This document shows, piece after piece, positions 54,480 through 64,000 of a stretch of DNA of 64,000 nucleotides (position 1 is the stretch's first letter; every line of letters begins with the position of its first letter). The notes under the pieces were generated by a model. That model made no database searches, was not told the origin of the DNA, and saw only the letters and a program-made list of their open reading frames with translations. The translations under genes and the position numbers were made by a program. The stretch lies in assembly GCA_949752795.1 (NCBI GenBank), contig OX457075.1, positions 8,972,701 to 9,036,700 of the forward strand, in the 5' to 3' direction. The DNA is from Hyperoodon ampullatus. Its lineage: Eukaryota; Chordata; Mammalia; Artiodactyla; Ziphiidae.

Positions 54480-55320
54480 GTCAACATCCACCAACTTCCA
54501 GATCACTCACTGTGATCCTAATGTTCTGAGTGCGTGTCCAGGTCACATTAATGGCCTATCCAGTGCTCTGTTGTACACTTCTGTAAATTCCTCTCCTTAA
54601 ATGTATTTCACCATTACTCTAGCTCAATGAGCCATTCTCAGAACCATAATTTTCCATCATCTCAAACTTCTAAAACCTTCCTCTCTTAGACAACAATTAC
54701 CTATCTTTCTACCACACCCCTTTCTCAATTCCTACTGTTTTCTTCCTTGAAGCTTTTACTGAGTTTAGATCTTGAATCCTGTTTCTTCTACTTCCTATGA
54801 AATCCCTTAAATTCCATTTCCTCTCTCACTTGCTTGGAACTCATGACTAAATATTTCAGTGCATTCTCTCAGGCTTTTAAAAGATTCCTTTGTTACCTGA
54901 CTATGCATTGGACTTACTCTGGCAATATACTTGGACTTATGCTACCAATGTACTAGACCTTACAAAGACAATATTCTTTTCCTCTTCTCCTGTTCCAGGG
55001 TAGAGAGCACAGCTAGAATCTCAGCTCTGCTTGGTAATCTTTTAATTCTCCCCTAATGTGTTCTTTCTTACCTTTCAAAACAGATTCTCCTCTTTCCTCA
55101 AGCCTCCAATTATATCCTAGTGTTTAGCATAAGGCCACATATTTTCTATTGAAAAAATTTTAATATATATACATTCCATCAGACATGGATTATTTCAATT
55201 CCTTATCCACTTAACTACAAACTTATTAAAAGCATTTCCTGCCCTATTTATTTATTTATTTTCAGTACCTAGTACACTTTCTGATAGACATTTGTTATAT
55301 ATTGATTGAATAATGAACAA
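54480..55320 (+). mobile_element. Second L2 LINE fragment
   Basis: Starts in C/T-rich L2-style sequence with CAACATCCACCAACTTCCAG. It ends TTTTCAGTACCTAGTACACT, TATATTGATTGAATAATGAA, a worn L2 3' end. The middle is very diverged. Confidence 0.6.
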
Positions 55321-55339
55321 CAGCAAATGGGCAGTTCAA

Positions 55340-57215
55340 ACTTTATCAGCAGAAACGGGAAAGACTAATGTGAATGTACTCAACAGATCTGTGGTCTAAA
55401 ATAGAACAAAGCTTGAGAAAGAAGAACAGAGCTGGGGGTATCATGCTTCCTGATTTCAGACTATACTACAAAGCTACAGTAATCAAAACAGTACAGCACT
55501 GGCACAAAAACAGACACACGGATCAATGGAACAAATACACCAGAAATGAACTCACACTTACATGGGCAATTAATCTACAAAAAAGGAGGATAGAATGAGG
55601 AAAAGGCAACTTCTTCGATAAATGGTTTTGGGAAAACTGGTTAGCTACATGCAAAAAAGAATCAAACTGGACTATTTTCTCACACTATAGAGAGAAATAA
55701 ATTTAAAATTGATTAAAGATTTAAATGTAAGACCTGAAACCATAAACCTTTTAGAAGAAAACATAGGCAATGAACTCTTAGACATTGGTCTTAGCAATAA
55801 TTCATTGGACCTGTCTCCTCAGACAAGGTAAACAGAATCAAAGATAAACAAATGTGACTACGTCAAACTAAAGAGTTTTTCACAGGGAAGGAAACTGTCA
55901 ACAAAATGAAAAGGCTGCCTACTGAATGGGAGAAGATATTTGCAAATGATGTATTTACTAAGGGGTTAATATCCAAAATATACAAAGAACTCATGCAACT
56001 TAACATCAAAAAACAAACAAACAACCCAACTGAAAAATGGGCAGAGGATTTGAATAGACATTTATCCAGAGAAGAGATACAGATGGCCAGTAGGCACATG
56101 AGAAGATGCTCAATGTCACTCAACTCACATCACCAGGAAAATGCAAATCAAAACCACAATGAGATGTCATCTCACACCTGTCAGAATGGCTATTATCCAA
56201 AAAACAACAAATAAGTGTTGGTGAGGTTGTGGAGAAAAGAGAATTATTGGTAGGAGTGTAAATTTGTGCAGCTACTATGAAAAACAGTATGAAGGTTCCT
56301 CAAAAAATTAAAAATAGAACTACTGTATGATCCAGAAATTCCATACCTGAGCATTTACCCAAAGAAAACAAAAATACTAAATAGAAAAGATACATGCTAT
56401 GTTAATGTTAATTGTTGCATTATTCACAATAACCAAGATATGGAATCAACCTAAATGCCCATTGAAAGATGAATGGATAAAGAAGATGTACTTAGAATAA
56501 AAATAAAATAAAGTCTTGCAATTTCTGACAACATGGATGGACTTAGATGGTATGATGCTAGGTGGAATAAATCAGAGAAAGACAAATACTGTATGATTTC
56601 ACTTATATGTGGAGTCTAAAAAACAAAACAAATGAACAAACATAACTAGGCAAAAACAGAGTTATTGATACAGAGAACAAGAAGGTGGTTGCCAGGGGAG
56701 AGTGTGAGAGAAGGAAAGAAATAAGTGAGGGAGATTATGAGGTAGAAATTTTCAGCTACAAAATAAGTGAGTCACAGGTATAAAATATACTGTGTGGGGA
56801 ATATAGTCAATAATTATGTAATATCTTTGTATGGTAACAAATGGTAGCAAATTATTGTGGTGATCATTTTGAAATGTATAGAAATGTTGAATCACTATGT
56901 GGTATAAGAGGAACCAATATAGTGTTGTAGGTCAGCTATACTTCAAAAACAAACAACAGTCTAATAGATAAGGAGATCAAACTTGTGGTTATGAGAAGTA
57001 GCGGGTGGGGGAGTTGGATGAAGGCAGCCAAAAGGTACAAACTTCCAGTTATAAGATAAGTACACACTAGGGGTGTAATGTAAATGGTAAATAAAGTTAA
57101 CATGGCTGTATGTTACAATATGTATGAAAGTTGTTAAGAGACTAAATCCTAAAAGTTCTCATCACAAGGAAAAATATTTTTTCTAAAAAATAATAATAAT
57201 ATAAAATAAAATAGA
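55340..57215 (+). mobile_element. 5'-truncated old L1 with ORF2 end and 3'UTR
   Basis: Enters in ORF2 (CTACAAAGCTACAGTAATCA, TGGCACAAAAACAGACACAC), passes AATGGGCAGAGGATTTGAAT and GTGGAGAAAAGAGAATTATT. It ends in a 3'UTR with AGGTGGTTGCCAGGGGAG, GGTACAAACTTCCAGTTATA and GTTCTCATCACAAGGAAAAA plus an AAT-rich tail. L1MA-like. ORF2 is broken many times. Confidence 0.9.
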
Positions 57216-57324
57216 ACAAAGCTAAATACAAAATCTTTTTGACTTAGTAAAATTAGTAAGAGCACATAACCCCATTGTTGTGCTGGGTCATACGTGACTG
57301 CATCATTTAACAGATGCCACATTT
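57216..57324. other. Unassigned non-coding sequence
   Basis: Short AT-rich spacer with nothing recognised. Confidence 0.4.
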
Positions 57325-57450
57325 GTCCTGGAGTTGGGACACATAAGTTCTAATCTTGACTCTGGTACTAGCTGTCATTAGCTATCTAGACTTTGACAAC
57401 CTCATCTGATAGTCTCTAATTATTCTTCTGGCTCTAAAAGTCTATGACTC
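57325..57450 (-). repeat. MIR SINE fragment, antisense
   Basis: GTCCTGGAGTTGGGACACAT, TTGACTCTGGTACTAGCTGT, CCTCATCTGATAGTCTCTAA follow reversed MIR. Confidence 0.65.
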
Positions 57451-57699
57451 TTTTACTCTGTTGCCACTCTATCACATTGACAGCTGAAAGTGGGGACTTC
57501 ATTATGGAATGGGTGAACCTAGGTGATAGGGAAATATCTCAAGTAAGATTCTGGAAGGAAAGAAAACACCAAGGACAGACCGAGTTTATCTTATTGTTTC
57601 ATCTGGGCCTGCACATAGAGTAGACATGAAAACTCGAGGCCTGAACCTCAGTCTCTGTACTTATTTTATAAAGCAGCAAAGTCAACAGTCAAGAAGTGG
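57451..57699. other. Unassigned non-coding sequence
   Basis: Nothing recognised. Confidence 0.4.
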
Positions 57700-57850
57700 A
57701 TTTGGGGAGGAACATATATTAGAAAGGCTTTGTACACCATGCAAGTGATCTTGTACTTTTAGTTTTGATGAAAAAGGAAAACATTGAAGGCTTTTACACA
57801 ATGACATAGATTTTCATTTTAGATATCATAGATATAGTCTGGCTATGGTG
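57700..57850 (-). repeat. L2 LINE fragment, antisense
   Basis: AGGCTTTGTACACCATGCAA, TTGTACTTTTAGTTTTGATG, GAAAACATTGAAGGCTTTTA match reversed L2 (AGGCCTTGTAGGCCATG, AAGCCATTGAAGGGTTTTA). Confidence 0.72.
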
Positions 57851-59865
57851 AATACAGGGAAACCTATTAATTTTCCAATGATTTCAAATGGACTATATAA
57901 CAGAGCTAATTGTTGATTTCGAGTGTGAAAGCTCTTAATTTGCTATTTACTCACTCTTTAGTTATGGCTAAGAAACATGAAGGAAAGGAATAAGGATGGG
58001 TGAAGTCATTGTCCCCTATTTTTCTAAGAGTATTAATTAATGTTCTCACCCATCACAGACTCAAAAAAACATGATTTTAATGATTACTTGTAAAACTTGT
58101 TACATTTGACATTCTTTTCTGTCACTTAGTTCTGACCTAATGCTTCATATCAAGACCAAGAGAAATCTATTTAGAGCTCCATATACTATTACTGATAAGC
58201 TCTGTTAGGACCAAGAAGATACAAATAAGCAGAACTGTATTTCCCCCTTCTCAAGCATATTGTTTCTGTGTAGTTCTGAAGGCTGAGAGTTAACTCAATA
58301 ACAAAGCTAGTGAGAAAGCAACTTTTTCTAAGTTATTATTTCTGTGTGTGTATGTGTGTGTTTATTCAGAGATACAAGTTAATAGATTTTTTTGTATAAT
58401 CAGATACAAAATGTTAGGCACCTTGGTTGGGAAAGGAAAAGAATGTGTGAGGACTCTAACTGGATTTGTTCATGCAAATGGTCAAATTTGGACAGATAAG
58501 CAGCCAGATAGTTTCATATACCTATGAAATGCACTTCACTAAATACTACCTGGATTGAGCACAACTCAGGTCAACTCTGGATGAATAAAAGTAGTAAAAA
58601 GCAAACCAGACTTTGGTTTAAAAAAGGCAATTCAATCACTCTTTAATTTTCTCCTTAAGAGCACTAAAAATGATGTAACATGGATTTACTCATTGTTCAC
58701 TTGAAGGAACATTTGCATCATTATCCCGAGGTATTCCTCTCAAAGATCCAGGAGCCATGTATTTTAAAACACCTGTAAGATGACCCAATCCAGCTCCCTC
58801 CAGCCCACGGTACCTGAAATGTCAAATAAAAACAAAAACAATTTCCAGTTTCTTCCTTTCCCTAACAAGCAGGAAACCTATTCTAATACCTAATTCTAAT
58901 TCAGTTCTAATGTGTGTAATTTTGTAGTCCTGCCGTAAAGAATATTTTTCCTCCTTGTACAAAGACATAACAGATGCAACTAGAGGATATTATATTGTCA
59001 TATGCTTCAGAAGAATAGAGTTGATATTAAATCTTCCACATGGCACTCAGGCAAGAAGGCATCAGAAAAGGAAATGGCATTACTCAGAACCCCTTTCACC
59101 TTTCAACCCCAGGGGGCCTTATTATATCTGGGGGAAGGTATTTGCAAAAGTCAAATGCAGAATGGGCTGTAAGTTGTCATGGGGAGTGGTGGGGAAGGGA
59201 AGAATGCTCACTTCAGAAGTAGCATCCTCTCAAGGACTGAGTGAAGTGCTGATTTTACATGCTTTGTTGATCTCAGATACTGTGAGGATAGGATGGGAGG
59301 TTTGATAGATGAGACAGCCCATTTAAGATTGCAGACAATGGTAGGGGATGGCATTGAATAACAATGACCAGAGAACAGTTCACACACCATCACTTGCAAA
59401 TCCTGATTGCAGACAAGACACCTACAAATGACTCTGAGATTGGAAGGTACCACATTCCATGTCTGATCAGCAACTTGGAGCAGCCTCTGTAGGGTCATCA
59501 ATGGCCAATCTTCATTGTATGAATATTCTAGGTTTCATATTCATGCAGCTGAAAAAGTAATGAAACTTCAAAACAATGTAATCATATTATGGTATGTCTA
59601 AACCTACCTTCTAAGACAGCCCCTGTGCTTTGGATAATGCTTTGTGTCATTCAACGAGATGTTTTTTCATGTGACATTAGATTTTGTAAAAAGCCAGAGA
59701 AATAGCAATGTCTGTGCAACTTTTCTAATGGATGTTTCTCAAGTCCTGAAATATATTCTTCTTGCATAGAACTTTCTTCTCTATAAAAGGGAAGAGAAGC
59801 TGATTCGAAAGGAAATTGACTAAATTTTCTCTCACTTTGAACTTGCCTGTATCCCAAAATGTATT
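57851..59865. other. Low-repeat non-coding stretch
   Basis: About 2 kb with a short GT run (58343-58362) and no recognised gene or transposon. A 116-codon ORF at 58955-59305 lacks domains and exon context. Confidence 0.45.
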
Positions 59866-59869
59866 TTTT

Positions 59870-60240
59870 AATTTACTGAGCACCTACTAAATGCCAGATA
59901 TTTTTACATGTGCTATTTATTCATTTAACAAATATCTGTTAAGTGCCAGACACTGTTGAAAGAACTAATGGTATACCTATAAACAAGGCAGACAAGCTTC
60001 CTTCCTTTATGGAGCTTGCCTTCTACTTGTGGGAGGCAACAAATGAAGAAGTAAGCAAATAAAGACAAACAGAGACTGTGAGATATACTACACTGGAAAT
60101 AAACTGAGTATGCCAAACAGTTATTGAATATCAATAAATCATGTGCAAAAAAATATACTGGGTGCTTTCAAAACACAGTAATGAATAACAAAATCACATT
60201 CCTGCCCTCAAGAAGCATACAGAAGTGTAGGAAAATACAA
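59870..60240 (-). repeat. L2 3' end, antisense, with flanking MIR/L2-like text
   Basis: ATTCATTTAACAAATATCTG, TTAAGTGCCAGACACTGTTG, ATGGAGCTTGCCTTCTACTT is the reversed L2 end, flanked by CTGAGCACCTACTAAATGCC and CATTCCTGCCCTCAAGAAGC, two further similar blocks. The triple occurrence may be stacked L2/MIR ends. Confidence 0.75.
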
Positions 60241-60829
60241 ATCACCAATCCCTTTGTTCATGTTAAAGTATTTTACATATGATCATTTATGTGGTTTTAT
60301 CTCTAAGCTCAATTCCATAAAATCTCTTCCACAAAAAGTTCATATATGATAGTGTCATAATAAACAATAGCTAAATTTTAAAGGAGTTGCATGCAAATCT
60401 GAATTTAAATCCAAGAGAGGAATTAACTGAATTTACATCTAAGAATCCAATCAGTTATCTGAATTTCAGTCCAGGAGAGGTGATTCATAGAAAATTTCAT
60501 AAAGAATAATTTTGTAATGTCAATGTGTGTTGGGGGACAGTACTGTAAATTTCTCACTTGTTTCAAATTTTGATATGTTGCTTATCTAACAATCAAAAGT
60601 GGTGATTTTTCTGATTTTGTAAGAAAGGATAGAAGTTAAGTTGGTTGTGGCAGGGGTGAAGATGCATTATAGGTGGTTGAAATAGCTGGCATGTATAATG
60701 ATCCGGGGTTGATTGGTTTGGGGAGAGTGAAACTTTCAAAGAACTGAAAAAAAGGGGAAAGTCAAACAAAATAAAGCTGCAGATCGAAAGTTGCATAAGA
60801 GCAGCACACAAACAACTTTGTTATATGTG
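60241..60829. other. Unassigned sequence, possibly part of an antisense L2
   Basis: Contains two diverged copies of an ATCTGAATTT...AAT-CCAAGAGAGG-like phrase (60396-60420, 60459-60481). No gene. Confidence 0.35.
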
Positions 60830-61330
60830 TTAAGGATTTTGATCTCTCTTTTAAGATCAATAGGAAGGCATTATAGTGTTTTAAGTGGGATGTCAATATG
60901 ATCATAGATATGTTTAGAAAACATCACTATATTACAAAATAGAGAACTAATTGATGACTACTAACACAATATGTACAAATAGAAGAATTAGGTGGCTCTT
61001 GAGGTCATCCATTCAAGGAATAATAGTAGCTTAGGCCAAGCTGTTGGCAGTATACATGGAGAATGGTGAATATTTGAGCGATAATTAAGAGGTAGGGTTG
61101 ACAGGATTTAGCAATGGATTGCACATGGGGGATAGAGGAAAAGGAGATGCCAAAAAAGACATCTTTTTTTTTTCTTTCATTTTCTTGCAATGAAGTTTAA
61201 CAGTACAGAAAAGTCACATGACCTTGGTGGGTCAACATCTGGTTTTTAAGTTGTATAATAGGAGAAATGGTATTGCCATTCACTGGGATGACTAAATTTG
61301 GGTGAACAATAAAAATTTCCAGGCCATGAT
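60830..61330 (-). mobile_element. L2 LINE fragment, antisense
   Basis: AGGAAGGCATTATAGTGTTT TAAG, GGTAGGGTTGACAGGATTTA, GCAATGGATTGCACATGGGG, ATGGTATTGCCATTCACTGG follow reversed L2 order. Confidence 0.85.
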
Positions 61331-61455
61331 GAGTTTGAATTGCCTTTTAAACATTCAAGTAAAGTTAACAAATTAGCTCTGTTCCAGGAACTCTATCACT
61401 CAGGGTTTAACCAGAAGATCAGAATCAGTAGAAGATATATCTAGATATCTATGTA

Positions 61456-61491
<36 letters not shown>
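61456..61491. repeat. (GT)n microsatellite
   Basis: Long uninterrupted GT run following TAAT. Confidence 0.96.
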
Positions 61492-61493
<2 letters not shown>

Positions 61494-61747
61494 GAAAAAG
61501 CTGGCTAATGAAATTTAGAGAGCTGGTTAAGCAGTCAAGTCTGTATAAGAATGTTGTCTCTGTATCTGATGCTGGAACTTGAAATTCAGAGGACAGTCAG
61601 GAAGGGAAGATCACAGGTAGACTGGAATCCACAAGCATGAAGAGCTGGAACCCCATACGAACAGACTGATTCCCATGTCTGTCTTATTCCTCTGTCTTCG
61701 TTTATAAGAGGATCTTATAGAAGTCAGTACCCTTCATCACAGAGCTA

Positions 61748-61770
61748 TACACACACACACACACACACAC
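61748..61770. repeat. (CA)n microsatellite
   Basis: Uninterrupted CA run between TATA and CTGTCACACTCACACC. Confidence 0.95.
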
Positions 61771-62050
61771 TGTCACACTCACACCTGGCCCAGGAGTCTA
61801 AGCAGCTGTAGGAGGATCCAGGGGAAGGTAGAGCAATTGCAGGCCCAGCTGCTGCTTCCTGCCAGCAAGGTGGGTCAGCAGGTCAACAATGTGTGTAAGC
61901 TGCAAAATGGGCACTGCTGCTCTTCTGCCTTCCAAACCTCAAAAGAATCTCCCTTGTGGCCCACCCTAACAGGAAATACACTAGAAAGAAAATTCTGGAA
62001 AATGTAGTTCAGCCTAGCCATGTTGACACATCACAAAGCCATCAGAGGCA

Positions 62051-63725
62051 CAGTGCTGTTTGGGGGGAGTACTACGGAGATTAAGACCATCTTTCCTATC
62101 TTGGCATAACTGACAATTTTTATATCACATGGTGGGTTTAACAGTAAAGGTATACACTTGTATCTACGAGGCCTATAAAGGCTTTTCTCTCAACCTGGGA
62201 GTCCAAAGAAAACTTTCTAGACTAAGTTAAGTCTTAAACAATATGTATGAAATAAGAACACAAAGAATGATAAGAATGGAGTCTCAGACAAAGACAGTAT
62301 CAAACACACAGTGGGTATATATATGTCAGGTTTCATTAGATGACGCTATGACAAATTGCAAAATCTCCATGTGGGTTGTGTTTTGCTCACATTAATGTTC
62401 AATGCATTTGGCTGCCGTCTCTCTTAGTCTTCTTCATTCCAAGCCCCAGGCTGAAAAAGCAGCCTTCACATAAGACATACCTGTCTTAAGGGAGAAGAAA
62501 AAGAACAAATAGCCAAATGACACAATGGCTCTTAAAGCTACTTGTGAAAATTTCAGAATTCATTTCCTCTCATATATCCTTGGCCAAAGAAAGTCACATG
62601 GGCAAGCTTGCCTTCAATGAAGGAATATATAATCATCTAAAGGAAGGGTAGCAAATATTCCAAACAAGTAAAACATCAGTGTCTTGATCACAAATATTTA
62701 CTTTTTTCACTTTTGTACACTAATTTCACTCACTCTCCTTCTTTCCAAGGGAGACAACCCAAAAGTCTCAGTTAGACTCAAAATCTAGGATTTTTTTGGT
62801 AGCCTTTTTGTTAAATCTAGTTGTGGCTCTTCTTCATTCAATGACCTGTAAACTACAGAGATAAGTGATGTTTCCTCATATATGCAATGTGTAATAGTGG
62901 AACAGGAAGATGTAACTAAAATAGACCCTCCCATTAGGAAAGTGGCAGAAAGGAGACATCCACTGGCTGCTGTTCAATAGCAATCCAAAAATTCCATGGA
63001 GTAGATGTTGTAAGGGGTCCCTACCCTGGAGATCTGAAACTTTTCTTGATTTTGCCCAAGTTCTATAACCTAGGAATAGCTCTTCAGTTTATCATCCTCT
63101 ATAACCTTTGGATCCACGCTTCAGAAGATCCTTTTTCTTCCTTTTATCATCATTGGCTACATCTGAAGATCACATTGGAGAATGTGCCCATCTTAAAGGC
63201 TCAAGAGCATTTTAAGCCTGCTTCCTACCTGTAAAATCTTTGGGGCCTAAAATTAACTATGTTCTCCCTATCAATTCAGAAATGTTAACAGAAAGTTTGT
63301 TGGCAGTACCCTAAATTTGGACTGTGCCATTAGTCTGTATTAACTGGTCCTTGGTGTTCATAGACTTAGATTTTATATCTTACTAGTTGGAAATGACAGT
63401 CAGTTATGTCTTCAAATTCTGCAAGTCTCATAAGTTCTGAATTTTTAATATATTTTTTAAATTCTGTGTAAATCAATTGGTTCTTTTCTGAGCTCACTTT
63501 TTCCCTACTGTACTTTGTCAAGTACAGCCAATAGGAAACATGTTACCAACATTCTTTTTTTCTCTTTATTTCCCTAAAGCCACAAATTCATTAGGTATAT
63601 TATTTGCCTCCGGAGTTCATACAGGTGATGGTTTTACAAAATGGAGGCTGGAAGAATAATGACAAAACACTTTTCCTTCATTTCACCAAACCCCACTATG
63701 TGGCCCAGAGGCCAAAGCTATATAT
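62051..63725. other. Unassigned non-coding sequence
   Basis: The part at 62330-62680 has a vague LTR-like feel, but I cannot assign it. No gene, RNA or clear transposon is seen in the rest. Confidence 0.4.
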
Positions 63726-63739
63726 TTTAGTTCTCTTTT

Positions 63740-64000
63740 TATTTATTTTATTTATTTATTTATTTTGAAGCATGGTTGATTTACAATGTTGTGTTAGTTT
63801 CAGGTATACAGCAAAGTGATTCAGATTCTTTTCCCTTACAAGTTATTACAAAACATTGTATATAGTTCCCTGTGTTATATATTAGGTCCTTGTTGTTTAT
63901 CTATTTTATATATAGTAGTGTGTATCTGTTAATCCCAAACTCCTAATTTATCCCTCCCTACCCCCACTTTCCCCTTTAGTAACTGTAAATTTGTTTTCTA
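63740..64000 (-). mobile_element. L1 3' end, antisense, running off the window
   Basis: TTTATTTATTTATTTT tail, ATGGTTGATTTACAATGTTG, CAGCAAAGTGATTCAG, TTCCCTGTGTTATATATTAG, GTTAATCCCAAACTCC. It is cut by the window edge. Confidence 0.9.

Larger units (their letters stand above)
61385..62050. repeat. Old interspersed repeat containing two microsatellites
   Basis: ATCACTCAGGGTTTAACCAG AAGATCAGAA at the start and TAGTTCAGCCTAGCCATGTT GACACAT at the end resemble a mammal-wide repeat that begins CAGGGTTCTCCAGAG. I cannot name the family with confidence. Confidence 0.45.

Noticed and set aside
55374..56214. ORFs at 55374-55598 and 55906-56214
   Set aside because: ORF2 remnants of the L1 at 55340-57215.

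Overview
This window is mammalian nuclear DNA, most likely from a cetacean and probably a toothed whale. The diagnostic evidence is 13 copies of the tRNA-derived CHR family of SINEs, whose head reads GGCTTCCCTGGTGGCGCAGT. Nine belong to the short, G+C-rich CHR-2 type that ends in CGCGTACCGC plus an A-tail, and many keep clean target-site duplications (TSDs). The L1 3' ends also have the cetartiodactyl form. Base composition, the lack of dense ORFs and the layered old and young retroelements fit an intergenic or deep-intronic region. I see no conventional spliced gene.

The only convincing coding sequence is an intronless 492-codon ORF on the minus strand (6171-7649). It encodes a SCAN domain followed by seven C2H2 zinc fingers, and I recognise it as ZSCAN30. 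It is a retrocopy of the mRNA. It has 5'UTR-like sequence, a long 3'UTR with a polyadenylation signal (4377-4382), a short A-tail and a perfect 17-bp TSD (4348-4364 / 7839-7855). It sits inside an older near-full-length L1 (about 3080-12955). The ORF has no stop or frameshift, but finger 6 has lost a zinc-binding Cys (C444S).

Layout. 0-3 kb: MER5-like fragment, old L1 fragment, CHR-2 SINE. 3.1-12.96 kb: plus-strand L1 split by the ZSCAN30 retrocopy, whose 3'UTR itself holds an L1 3' end, a CHR-2 SINE, an L2 fragment and an AT-rich microsatellite. 13-22.3 kb: mainly low-repeat sequence with L2, MIR and L1M remnants. 22.3-26.5 kb: a nested stack of antisense L1s with three SINEs. 27-33.2 kb: old L1 remnants, an L1 with a twin-priming 5' inversion, and a 5'-truncated L1. 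34-35.4 kb: a long antisense L2. 36.3-39.9 kb: little recognisable repeat. 40-49 kb: several CHR-2 SINEs, an ERV-like LTR, two MER20s, and a MIR split by a solo MLT1-type LTR and a MER20. 49.5-57.2 kb: an LTR-like fragment, three L2 copies and a 1.9-kb L1. 57.2-64 kb: L2 and MIR fragments, microsatellites and the start of another antisense L1 3' end.

Repeat family names come from recognising consensus text by eye, not from a search. Boundaries are good to a few bases where a TSD is cited and to tens of bases elsewhere. No operon, CRISPR array, rRNA or functional tRNA is present. The candidate of real interest is the intact ZSCAN30 retrogene.
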